In this document: positions 1 to 11,030 of the stretch, one piece after another
Layout of the letters: every line of letters starts with the position of its first letter
Position numbering within the stretch: position 1 is the first letter of the stretch
Assembly (NCBI GenBank): GCA_030267565.1
Contig: BRXU01000007.1
Coordinates: forward strand, 124,001 to 188,000
DNA length: 64,000 nucleotides
Direction: 5' to 3'
From: Pleodorina starrii
Lineage: Eukaryota > Chlorophyta > Chlorophyceae > Chlamydomonadales > Volvocaceae
Made by a program: the position numbers and the translations under genes
Notes under the pieces: generated by a model
What the model was told of the DNA's origin: nothing
The model's input: only the letters and a program-made list of their open reading frames with translations
Databases searched by the model: none

Positions 1-420
1 TAGTACGGCACCGTACGGTACAGTACAGCATAGTACGTCGATGACTACGACGTCTAAGAGCTAGCCAGTCCCAGTCCCAGCGGCCCACTCATGCCGCCGG
101 GCTGTCGTTACACCTCCCCCCCAATGAAAGGGGGGCAGTCATCGAAACCCTAAACCCGCCATCCCCGACCTGCCGCCTTGCTTTTGCCTGCTCGCGCACC
201 TGCCCCGCGTACCTGCTCCCAGCCACCAGCTGCAGGCTGTTGCCCCTCCGCCCCCCGCCGGCGTTCTCACCAAGAACACGCACACGCACACGAATCCGAA
301 TCCGAACACCGTGACAGGAAACGAAACCTCGTTCCGGCATCTGTCGGGTCTGTCGCGAACGGGCGGTTCAGGTATGGGCCGCCCCCCTGTCCCCAGCCGC
401 GGCCGCAGATGGCTGACACC

Positions 421-491
421 CCGCCACGTCACCCCCCGGCCGTCCCATCTCCCGCCACGTCACCCCCCGGCCGTCCCATCTCCCGCCACGT
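421..491. repeat. 31-bp tandem repeat, about 2.3 copies
   Basis: A unit starting CCGCCACGTCACC recurs at 421, 452 and 483, exactly 31 bases apart, downstream of gene A. Confidence 0.85.
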
Positions 492-495
492 TACA
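491..495 (-). terminator. Candidate polyadenylation signal of gene A
   Basis: TGTAA on the minus strand, 366 bases past the gene A stop. TGTAA is the usual green-algal polyadenylation signal. A second copy lies at about 108-112, so the choice is uncertain. Confidence 0.3.
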
Positions 496-558
496 CAAAC
501 ACACTCCCCTCCGTAAGCAGTCCTCCTCAAGAGACCTCCGGACCAGAGTAAGCACAGG

Positions 559-632
559 ACCAACCAACCAACCGACCAACCAACCGACCAACCAACCAAC
601 CGACCAACCAACTAATCAATCAATAAATCAAT
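559..632. repeat. CCAA/CCGA tetranucleotide repeat
   Basis: Runs of CCAA with regular CCGA variants, decaying into CAAT at the right end. It is downstream of gene A. Confidence 0.85.
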
Positions 633-741
633 CTGCAGCGTTGGGTATGCAGCGCTAGGTTCTTAGCAGACGCAGCGGGAGGGTCCGGACGCCGCGACCC
701 CCTGCCGTCAACGACTCCTTCGGACTGTATTATATGTCAGC

Positions 742-826
742 ACAGAGCAGAGCAGAGCAGAGCAGAGCAGAGCAGAGCAGAGCACGGAACGGAACGGAGC
801 GCAACGGAGCGGAGCGGAGCGGAATG
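742..826. repeat. AGAGC pentanucleotide repeat passing into GGAAC/GGAGC
   Basis: About eight perfect AGAGC units (742-783) followed by degenerate 5-base units GGAAC and GGAGC up to 826. It lies just past the gene A stop codon. Confidence 0.85.
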
Positions 827-860
827 GAGCAGTGCGCGCCGTCGCCCTCCAGCTCCCTCC

Positions 861-3800
861 CTAAGCCCGCACCAGCACCGCCAGCGGCGCCAGCTCGTGA
901 GCCAGCTGCGCTTTCACCAGCGCAGCGCTGCTCGCAAGCTCCGTCGCGTACGACACTGCCGTACGCTCGTCCGCCGCCGCCGCCAGCAGGTTGTACCACT
1001 CCAGCAGGCACTCCGCCGCGTTCAGCATGACGGGCGCCGCCGCCAGCAGGTCGGCGCGCAGCGCCTCGGCGCCGTCACGCTGTACGGCAAGGTCCGCCGT
1101 CGCCGCCTCCCGCGCGCGCGACAGCAGGCCGAAGATGCCCGCCAGGCACGAGCGGAAGCTGCCGAGTACGGCAGCCGCCTCTGGCGACGCCGACGCCGAC
1201 GCCCGCGCCGCCGCCAGCTGCGCGCGCGGCAGCTGCTGCAATAGACTCAGCGCACGACCCAGCACCGCGGCGGCGGCCACATCTTCGGGACGTTCGCCCA
1301 GCGCGCTGCTGCCGGCGGCTCCGCCGCTGACAGCGGCGGCGGCTCCGCCGCCGCTAATAGACACGCCCCCGTCTTCGGACGGAGGGGGCGCAGTGCAGTA
1401 GTACGGCAGGTGTGCCGGCCTGCCGTACGAGTCTAGGATGGGGCGGCCGCGGGGAAGAGGCGCGCCCGGCGCCGGTCGCCGCGCCGCCGGCGGCGCCGCG
1501 GCCTCGGCCGCGGGGAAACCGGCCGACAGGCCGCCCGCCGCCGTCTGAGGCGCGTACTGCAGCATGCCGTACGTGGGCGGCAGCTGCGACGACGGGTACT
1601 GTGGCCGTGCGGCGGTGGCGACGGACCCAGTGGCGGAGTCGCGGTGCGGACGCCGCTGCACCGCCGCCGCCGCCGCCTCCTGCTGCTGCTGCGGCGGCGG
1701 CGGCAGCGGCGGCGGTTGTTGCTGTTGCACCATCATCGCCGGGTTGATTCTTCCCATCGTGTACCCCATCTTCATCGCCAGTGCCATAAATTGCTCAAAG
1801 CCGCTCCGCAGGTTTGCATCATTCATGAGGCCGCCGCCGCCGCCGGCGACGTCGCCGCTGCCGGAGCTCTCAGAGCCGGTGCGCTCCGCCGCGGGCAGGG
1901 TCCCCAAGGCCAGCGGCGGCGGCGCCGCCGTCACTGCTCTTGCCGTAGCCGCGGCGGCGACGGCGTCCGCTGCGGCGGAGTCGCGCGGCGAGACCGAGGA
2001 CGAACGCCGGCGCTTGAGCGGCGGCGGTGCCGCCGCCGCCGCCGCCGCACTGTCGTCACCGCCCCCGCCGCTGCCCCACTGACGAGCCGAAGCAGCGCCG
2101 TCGGCCCCCGCCTCCGTCGCGTCGCCGTCGTCGGCGTCGTCGCCGTCGTCGACGCTGGCTTGCGTCGGCGTCGCCGCCGCCGACGCCCGCCGCCGGCCCG
2201 GCGGCGCCGCCGTCACCTCCACCACCTGCCCCAGCCCGAGCTCGATTGTGAGGTCTACTCGCAGGGTGATGTGAAGCAGACGTCTGCAGTTCATTTGACG
2301 ACTGACGGGGACCTGCAGGGCAGGATGAAGGCGGGAGGCGGAGGAAGGCGGGAGAATTGAGGAGGGGAGAATGAGAGGAAGGCGCGAGTGTGAGGCGGGT
2401 AAGGAATACGCGAAGCCGCAGCGATAGGGAGAGAGAGTGTGTGTGGAAGGCAAACAAAGGATGAAACGTCACAGGCTGGTGGAGACGGTGGTTCGAGGGG
2501 TGTGATACTGGGATGTCGCCGGTCGATTAACATCGTGCGCCGTACTCCGCCGTACAACAGGATATATTTCAAGACGCATGCCTTGCCGGCGTCGGTGTGA
2601 TAATGTGCGCGCAGGGAAAGCCCTGCTTGGCACCTTTCAATTATATAAGTCCGTTGCGACACATAACCCTAACTTTTAGAATACGAACCAGAATATATAA
2701 GCTAAAAACCTGCAACCAACATAACCGTCGCTCATCCCCTCGCTTGCTTTTTTCCTTGTTTTTGCAGGCAATCGCGCGTCTTCGAAATACGCGCGTCTTC
2801 GTTGCATCTCGCCCTTTCTATTCCGCACACATCATGCTTATCCCGGCCCCTCCCTCACACACAAACATCATCGTACATACATACACACACAACGTCGTAC
2901 ATACACACACACGCACCTGCAGTGCCGTACAGCCGTGTGAGCCCGTCGGTCCGATGTAGCAGCTCAGGCGCTCCTCCTCCGGCGGCGCGGCCGTCGCCGA
3001 CGCCGCCGCCGCAATGTCGTACACCACGACAACGTCCACCGGCGCGGCGCCGCTCCGCTGGGGCTGCGGCAAAGCCTTTTCGGACGGGGAGAGGGAGCGG
3101 GAGCGGGCGGGGCAGCAGCGTTGATGCACGAAATCCGCGGGGTGGGTTCATCAGAGGTGGGTCCATCAGGCCAGCCCCGTTCATTTGGAGTTGGTGTTCA
3201 GGTGGTAAGGTGGTAAGGTAGTAAGGTGGTAAGGTTGTAAGGTAAGTTAAGGTGCCACTGAAAAGGGCGTGGCCGGGAAGTGAGAAAAGAAACATTTATA
3301 AAAAGATATTCACGGAGACGATCGGAAAGAGGTACGGGCAACCGGACAAGTCCTCAGCAAAGCTCAAGAAGCGATTCGAGCGAAAAATCCGAGCGAGACA
3401 GTCGACGCATCCCGATAGATACAGACAGGAGCACACCCCAGCAGGACAACTCCAACAGTGCTCGGGCCTGTCGTACAGTGTTTTTATGTCGTACCTTAAT
3501 AATGTTGTTCGGCAGCGGCAGGTGCTTCTTGCTGCCCACAGCCCCCGTGCAAGACCGCATCGCCGTAGGCTTGCCGCTCGTGGGCCGCCGTACGACAATC
3601 GGCAGCGTCAACGTGGCGGCAGCGCCGCGGCGGCGGCCCCCGCCGGCCGCCGCCGCCGGCGGCGCTGGCACCGTCGTCGTCGTCGTCGTCGCCCCCTCCG
3701 GCGACGCCGCGCCGGCGCCGTCTCCGGCCATCCCCATAGCATCCGACCCGACGTTGCTTCCGCCCCCGGTCCCGATTGCCGTACTCCCCGCCGCCAGGCC

Positions 3801-6656
3801 AGCACCCGCCGGCGCCTTGTCGCCGTCTGGTGTGCAGTACGGTTGCCGTACATCCCCGCCGGGGCCCTTCTCCGCCGCCTCCGGCCAGCCGTGCTTGCGC
3901 TTGCCGCCAACTGGCGACGAGCTGCAAACCTCCCGCGGACTGCCAATGGCCGCCGCACCATCTGCGTCCGTCGCCGGCGCGACGTCGGCGGCGGTGTCCG
4001 TCGCCGCGTCATTGGCCGTGGCGCCGCCGTCGGCCGACTCCTCCGCCTCCGCCGCTGCCGCCCCCCGCTTCCCGCCGCCGCCGCGCGAAGGCTTCACAAC
4101 CTGCTCCCCCAACTCCAGCTCCAGAACCAGATCTTCCCGCAGCGTAAACCGTCGTACAGGTCTGCCGTACACGCCTGCCGTACACGGCACGTGGAGCGCC
4201 GGGAAGCCGCCGGGGCCGCTGCCGATCTGGCACTCTATGTCGCACCGATCCATCTGCCTCGGCCGTTGCTGCTCTTGCTGTTGTTGTTGTTGCTGTTGCA
4301 GGTGTTGTTGCTGATGTGATGTGGCAGAACCGTCAAGGTTGGCAGCTGGGTTTGAGGGCGTGAGCATGGTGACGCAGATGGGCCGAGCTCCAAAACACAC
4401 GTCCCGCGACAGTGCCTGCGAAAGAAAAGAACGTACGGCATAACAAGGTGTCAGCCAAAATGTGGGACGTCCGCATACGGTAATAAGGATAATTGATATT
4501 GAATCTGCGCGATAAAGAAGGAAATAAACTGTAGCAATTTACGAAAATACGAAAATGGGTCGGAAATATTTGAACATTCATCAATGCATATACGGCTACA
4601 CCGCGACAGCAAGTCGAGGTTCTGAGCACGCAGCTCGCCTGCGTATCCGCGAGCCTGAGAGCACATCCTCTAATATAAACGCAAAAGACGGAGGACGTAC
4701 ACAACCCCGAATAAACAGCCCCATCAACACAAGAAGCCAAGGCACCGCCCCGCCGGCCCGCCAGCCGCCCAGGCACAAAACTTAATACTCGATCCGCTAT
4801 CCGCCCCTTTTCTCCCTCCCTCGCCCTCCCTCCCTCGCCCTCCCTCCCTCGCCCTCCCTCCCTTTCCTCACCGCCGCAATCTCCGAGGGCAGCACCAGGT
4901 GCTTGGTGTCCCCCAGCCGTCCCGACCGGGGAGCCAGCACCTTGGGGCACTTGCGATCCACATGGAACACAGTCAGAGGCAGCAGGCCAGCGGAGGAAAC
5001 ACCAGTAGCAGCGGCGGGGGCAGCAGCGGCAGCAGCAGCAGCGGGGGCGGCAGCGGCACCGGCTGGAGAGCCGGGGCCGGTGGCGGCGGCGTCAGCAGGC
5101 ACCACCACCGCGGCTGGGCGCGGCCTGGGTTGCTGCTGCTGCTGCGGCGGCTGCGATGTTTGCCTCCGGCCACCGCCGCGGCCCGGCTCCTCGGCCGCCG
5201 CCCCTCGCCCCCTCTCCCTCCTGGAGATCCCGCCGTCGCCTCGTGACCAGCAGCCCGCCTCCAAAGTCCCGGTTTCTGTCTCGTCCTCGCCCTCCCCCTC
5301 CTCCTCCTCGCTCTCCTCGCCCTCCTTCTCGCCCTCCTCCTCCTCCTCTCGCTCCAGAAGCTCCGCCGCCCGACACGCCGCGTCCGCCAACGCCTCCAGG
5401 TTCCAGAGGTCACCAGCACCACACCGGTCGGCGGAGCGCTCGCCCGCAGACTGAGCCGCCGCCGCCGGCGGCGGCGGCCCCGCAGCGGCGAAAGCTACGG
5501 CGGCCGAGTCCCTCCTCTCAAAGCCGCGACTCTCACTGCCCGCCTCGGTCTCGCCCTCTGCCTCCATCGTGATCCCGCTCGTCCATCTGCCGTACAGCTC
5601 GTCCCGGCGGACCATCGCCGCAGCGAGCTCCGCCGCCGCCGCGACGCCGCGGGACGTCGACAGCAACGCGGCCCGTTCCGCGTCCTCCCGCGCCGCCGCC
5701 GCCCGGCCCGGGCCTCCGTGTGGCGGCGCACGGTGGAAAACGTACGGCCCACGTTGTACGGCATCTGGGAACGCGCCATACGGGTTGTACGGCGCGTAGC
5801 GGTGGTGGCGTTGCTCGTGGGAGTGCGGTCGCTCGGCCGTGTGGCCGTTGTCGTCGCCCCGGCGCTCGACCGCCGCGTAGGCGTTCACGTACGGCAGTCC
5901 TTCAATGTACGACACGTCACCGTCGGAAGGCGGCACGAGCCGCTGCAGCAGCACGCGCTGGCCGTACTGAGGCCGCCGGGGGCCAGGATTATGCGGCGGT
6001 TGCTGCCTGGAAGCACCCACCATCGGGACGGCTGGCTGCTGCAGAAACAGCGGGCCGCCACCGGTACCGGCGCCGCCGGGGAGGGGCAGCGCCAGTGGCC
6101 GCGGAAGCTGCGGCTCGGCAACGTCGTACGGCAGCATGTCGTATGCGTTGCGTGGCATTAACATGAGCGGCGGGATGGCGCCGCCGATGGGCGCGGGTGC
6201 TGCGAAGCGGCGGGGCCCGGGGTTGGCCGCGGCTCCAACCGCGGGTCGGGCGTGGACTTGGTCGGGCGCCCAATCGGCTTCTGGGTCGGCGGGTATTCCG
6301 GCGTACTGACGCGTTGCAGCCAACTGTCGATACATGTAAGAAATGTCTGCTGTATGTAGCAGTTGTTTTTCGTGTAATTCACTTGAATTTGTAATCCTGT
6401 AAGCGGGCTCCAGGCCGCCCGAGGCGGGGATAAGTGGCCTGAGGACTAGCTTGGCGGTCGCGTACGTTTGAGGCAACTGCTCCGCCTGCTGGGCTGCCAG
6501 ATCATCCTCAGCATCGGTTGGATGATATTTCAATGTTTCAGCACAGATGCGGCTAGCCGCCTCCGCATCAAAAATTGGCGCCGAGGGTGACAGCATGGAT
6601 GCCCGACTGCCTGGCACTGAAGTCGGCGGGCGACGCACGCCCGAGTTAAAATTCAT
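861..6656 (-). CDS. Gene A: large protein with two B3-like domains, paralogue of gene B
   Basis: Predicted 1438 residues in four exons, transcribed from high to low coordinates: 6656-4872, 4415-3495, 3075-2917 and 2312-861. All junctions are phase 0. Two copies of one domain are visible, at about residues 558-702 and 864-985. Each begins with a piece like CPKVLAPRSGRLGDTKHLVLP, is cut by an intron just after that, and ends with a G-x-x-ALQ/H strand and an LELGLG-type tail. The pattern (KVL, a small loop, (K/R)xLxLP, a basic strand, a final LxxGxxV) resembles plant B3 DNA-binding domains; this is inference, not a database result. The rest is Ala, Gly, Gln and acidic low complexity. The last 130 residues are helical and contain AAECLLEWYNLLAAA, shared with gene B. 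The ATG at 6656 is the first in frame, but an extra upstream exon is possible. A nuclear regulator is likely; the targets are unknown. Confidence 0.72.
3199..3247. repeat. GGTAAGGT-type repeat in gene A intron 2
   Basis: Imperfect units of GGTAAGGTGGTAAGGTAG inside the intron between 3076 and 3494. Confidence 0.75.
4800..5083 (-). repeat. Gene A copy of the near-identical tract shared with gene B
   Basis: This covers the end of gene A exon 1 and the start of intron 1. Its reverse complement is almost identical to 19461-19790. Over about 165 bases across the exon end and splice donor I see only two substitutions, one of them silent. The intron part is a purine-rich GGGAGGGCGA repeat (about 4800-4866 here). 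Confidence 0.85.
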
Positions 6657-8520
6657 CAGATAGTACCTTATATATCTGCAAGGCGCAACCAGACGGAAGT
6701 GTTAGCATGGTATAGTAACGTTTTACAGGTGCCGGGTGAAGAAGGCGACCGATCACGCTCCGCATACATGAGGGCTGATGCCTCGATGCAATTTCCCCGT
6801 GATTTATGTTAGATAGGCAGTGACATTCGAAGCTGAAGTTGAAAATCCCGGAAGGGAACCCAGCCAACGTGTGCGACCAAGACCCACACAGCTTGCAGCC
6901 AAACGGACTGCATTCTCATCTATGTAGACATTTCCTTTGACGTGCGATGGAAAGGATGTGCGCATACGTACCGGTCTCAAGAACTGAAACTCCGCCGCGC
7001 TGCCTCCTGAAGTTAATGCTTTACGAGCGATGGAAGACTAGTAATCCCTACAAAATTATATTTTGCTGCATGTTGCTGTATAGGAAGTTGGGGGGTTTTG
7101 TGCAGGCCAGGGCGTCCTTTCCCGCATCGTGTCGTGCAAGAGATAGAAGGGCGCCATAGGGGTTACATGAGTACCCTGTCATGTTATAATAATATAATTT
7201 ATAATACCTTATCTCAGCACTTGATTTTTAACCATTCACGGCGTCCAGGACAGTGGGGAGAGTTATTCAGGCAACTGCTGCCCGCGAGAACGGCGATTTG
7301 TCGGGATACATCTGAACCAATTCCCTGCATTATCATGTTTGACAACCAAATTGCATACAATATACCTCAAGTGGGCTATCGTTTCTGGTCGTGCTTAACG
7401 AAGTGTTCCGCTCGGTCGGACAATGACGGACTACCTCGCATTTTGTGTGCGCGGCGGCAGTCTATGGTCGTTTCCCCCTCCGTGCGTCCCCAGAATGAAC
7501 GCTCTCTGCGTAGGGCTCAGAATCATGGCTCTCGATGGGCAGGAATTACATACGATGCCGTTGCTTTTTAGGTAGCATTATTAGCCGTAGCCACTCCGCT
7601 CACCCGGCACACAGAAGCCAGGCTTGCGGCAACTCCACGTAAGCTAGGCACAAACACCAGTGTCACTTCATGCGTTAGGGCTAAGTGGCATGCCTTTGCG
7701 TGTGGAGTGAGCCGAAGGATGACCGGGTATCGGTGAGTTTCAGGGTTACGTGCACGGTGGAGCCATGGAGAATTAATTGGATGAGGGGACTGATGTTCAC
7801 CACCCACAGCCAAGGCGATTCATTGCTAGGCATGAACAGCAGGCAATGGCGAACTGATCAATGGCCAGGCGAATCATGGCGAACGGATGCCGCAAACGTG
7901 TAGGGGGCGTGTGGGCCGTCGGCGTGTACCGGATGTTCTCCCTCTTCCCTAGTCCTCACTCTCTGCCAAGCCATGCATGCCCTCGATGCACTCTTCTCAT
8001 TGATGGGGTCCTTGGGGGTGTGGAAGTGGAGCACGACTCTGATGGCGGGCCGGGACCAATGCGGCGGTTTAAATATGTTGACGGGCTACAGCTTCATCTG
8101 CTTTACAATGCAAGATACGATTCTGCATTGTCAAGCTTTTACGGACTACCTAGTGCCCATAGCGCAACGGCTTTTCCAAACTTCATTTCTCAAATTCGTC
8201 CGTAAGCCCGCCAGACCAATGAAGGTAGGGAAAGAGAAATAAACGGCTTACAATTATACTGTAGGTATATCAACCTCGCAAGGAAGGCGTCACCCGCGGT
8301 TGATTCGAAGCATTGGTCAGATTAAGGCCGGCATACGTTACCTCGTGCATGATCGTGCAGCTAATAGCTAATATTATATTATAATATTGTGTGTACCCAT
8401 CAAGTAGGCTACCTGCAGCTGGTCGAGATTTCCGTGTTGCAGCCCTCTCGTTCACATCTACTGCCTCGGCGATGACACCCAGGACATCTACGAAATTTTA
8501 AACAGTTGAGCCCTCTCACG
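6657..8520. other. Intergenic region upstream of gene A
   Basis: Lower GC than the coding DNA, with AT-rich patches (for example 7180-7210). On the minus strand a TATATAAGG word lies about 6663-6672, just ahead of the gene A start; it could be a promoter element or, with the preceding CAG, an acceptor for a missed exon. No gene, TIR or RNA was recognised. Confidence 0.4.
8248..8252 (-). terminator. Candidate polyadenylation signal of pyroglutamyl-peptidase
   Basis: TGTAA on the minus strand, about 270 bases after the stop codon, a usual 3' UTR length for algae. Confidence 0.4.
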
Positions 8521-9774
8521 CTAGACTGAACTCAATGCCTCTTTTGGCGGGACATCCGTGGCGGCGCTGAAGGGGCAAGCGCGCAAGCGCGCAATTTCGC
8601 GCATGGCGTCCAGCAAGAACGCCCGCTGCTTTGCCTCGTCCTCCACCTCAAGCGGTGGCACGTGCACAAAGACCGCCTGCATGCCCGCATACCGTTCCGC
8701 CAGGCGACACGCCCGGTAGTACGTCCAATTGCACACAAACTGTCCAGCATCCGCGGAAACCATGACGTTGTGACCGCGCGCCGCCAGGCGCTCGCACACA
8801 GCCGCCAGCGGCAGCCCCGACCCCACCCAGGAGTCCGTCCCCCGCCCGGGCTCGATCTCCTCCATCGCCGGGCTCCAGCCGCGCTCGTCGGGAACCCGGA
8901 AGTTCGCACAGTTGGCCGCGCGCGACTCCAACCGGTAGTCGGTTGCCGTGGTCGCGACGCCCAAATGGAGCAGCACCACGCGCTGCGACGGCGGCTGCAG
9001 CGGCGGCGGCGCCACCGCAGCGGCGGCGAAATGGCCGATCAGGACCTCGCCTTCAGCGCCGGCGGGCGCCGCCCCTGAGGAGATGCCCTGGACTGCCCCT
9101 TGTTCCAGCTGGTGTGCAAGCTGGGCGAAATATGCGTCCACGTCCGTAGCGGCGACGTTTAGGATGGAAACGTCGTGAACCTGGGGGCCCGGGCGGGGGG
9201 AGGCGGGGGGGTGGGGAGTTCAAGTTGGTTGCATGGTTCGGATTCCTGACTTCGGAGCCTGGGAACGTAACGGGCTGGAGTGGGTCTAAAAAGGGAAGAT
9301 ACCGCAGCCAAAGGACGGAGACGACGCCTGTTAGAAATGCAAGAATATGCAGTATTCTGCAAGAATTGTGACGTGTGTTGGGCTTAAGGGTCAGTAGACG
9401 CGTGGCGACCGGGCCGCAGCTGTGATTCCTGTTGGGGTCAGGGACCGCACCATCTCCCTGCCCGACAGGGTAGTTGGAGCAAAGTTGGAGTTCCCTTCTA
9501 TGCGAAGTTGCAACGTCAACACTCCATGCATATTTCCTGAAGGCCTTACGCTTCAAATTCAAATTTACAGGGCATGCGTCAAAGTGCGTCGAATGCGTGC
9601 CGATGCAAGAGCGGCTATCCGACCGTCGGTTACCTCAAAATCCTGCCCGAGCATGGGGTTGCCTTGTTCAAGGTTAACTTTTAGCCAGGCCGCAAGGCGT
9701 TCAGTTGGATTTGCGTCCACGCCATGAAAGGTTGAAAATCCCGTCACCAAGAACGTTGTCTTTGTCATCTGCAT
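8521..9774 (-). CDS. Pyroglutamyl-peptidase I (peptidase family C15)
   Basis: Cytosolic cysteine peptidase that removes N-terminal pyroglutamate from peptides. Two exons, 9774-9634 and 9180-8521, joined in phase 0 (GAG then GTT), give 266 residues. The N-terminus has the family signature FLVTGFSTFHGV followed by NPTER (residues 8-25). The catalytic residues expected from the bacterial enzymes are all visible: Glu132 in YRLESRAAN, Cys197 in DAGQFVCNW and His220 in FVHVPP. Without the ATG at 9774, a second ATG at 9768 would remove two residues. Most family members are about 210-220 residues; the extra length is an Ala/Gly/Pro insertion at about residues 78-112 and a short tail. It lies in tandem with gene A on the same strand, with no sign of a functional link. 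The family assignment is very likely correct. Confidence 0.9.
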
Positions 9775-11030
9775 TACTTCTTATCCCATCTAGAAATAAA
9801 TATCTCACGTAGAGGTATCGTAATGCCAAATGTCTTGAAGAGGATAGGACGTTGCTGGAGGCCAAGAACTGCGCTATTTCACGCGGCTGCCGTGGCCAAG
9901 TAGTTGGGCAATTGTGTTGTTAACCTCTACAAATACTTCCCTTTGGAAGATGCCGACGCAAATGTGTCTGGTGATTGCCGTTGGTACTGACGAAAGCAGT
10001 GAAAAGTCATGAGAATTTCTCCCATGGTAAACTGACCCTTTCTGCATGGCTTATAATATGCTTACAGTATACTGTGACGCCGACGTCAGGAATAACCGAG
10101 GCAAGTATCGCTGGCCGCTGTCAGTCCATTGGCGTGCCTGTCACCCGTTGCTCGGTTTGGTCGGGTCGAAGGTACTCGTTGGATTGAAGAGGTTGGTGTG
10201 ATATAGTTACAACTCATTTAGCTATGGCATCAGTGCGTTCATGAAGTGGACATTTCATGTACCCGCTTACAAACGCAGGACGGCGAAGAGCTTTTAAGCT
10301 CTACACGTCTACAGTTTAGCCGCGACATCAGCGTGTACTAGCTGAAGAGGGCAGCGATATGCACCTTCGTGGCGAAATCCTTAGTAGAGCCTTGGCGGGT
10401 TTGGATGATGTTGGGGCGTGGCGTAGCTCGGGGGACACACGCAAGCTCAACTGCTTGCGCTTCCTTACAGCTCTGAGCGCCTTAGAACCTGTTCCAGCTG
10501 CAAAAGTGTGGCGTTGGAATTAGGCGCCTCTAAGTGTTTATGGGAGGGCCGAAGGGCGGTCACGCCAAGTACGACAACAGGCGCGGACAACCTACACACG
10601 TGTCATTGTGCGTGAGAGCCAATCAAATACACTGCGTGATGCCTCACGATCTCACTTGCATATTTATTAATGCGTGCAAATTAAAGTCGCTCTCTTAGGC
10701 TGAAGCCTTGTTCTGACGCCTAGTGCCCCCCCCCCCCCCAAATGCGGCTTTCGACACCGACCTCGACGAACGGTTGTACGACGGAAATTGGTTGGTTGCA
10801 CCGTTAAAATTGATCACAAGCTTTTAACGTAACTCTTCCAGCATTCCCAGCCAGCATCTATACCCAATATCTGCCGTTGTAACTTGCAGTAACAGAAGTC
10901 ATTGACGCGATAAACGCTTCACGGTGTTCGTCGTCGGAATTGTTTTCATCAACAAGAGCTGAGCGGATACTTATCAATGTCTATAAATATTAAAGCCTGC
11001 ATTGTGTGAGCTCGCGCAAAGCGTTAAACT
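9775..11030. other. Divergent intergenic region between peptidase and SirB1-like gene
   Basis: No coding signal is seen. It must carry the promoters of both flanking genes. It has a run of about 13 C at 10727-10739 and a TATA-like site near the right end. GC content is lower than in the genes. Confidence 0.45.
10982..10989 (+). promoter_or_regulatory. TATA-like element of the SirB1-like gene
   Basis: TATAAATA lies 42 bases before the proposed start codon at 11031. A TATA box here would imply a very short 5' UTR, or a start further downstream. Confidence 0.4.

Larger units (their letters stand above)
1..860. other. Gene A downstream region with simple repeats, no gene seen
   Basis: This stretch is downstream of gene A. 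It contains several short tandem repeats and scattered GTACGG words. Open frames here are low complexity and have no recognisable domain, so I call no gene. Confidence 0.5.

Noticed and set aside
178..658. Proline-rich coding frames at the left edge
   Set aside because: They overlap tandem repeats, have no domains, and lie in the region downstream of gene A.
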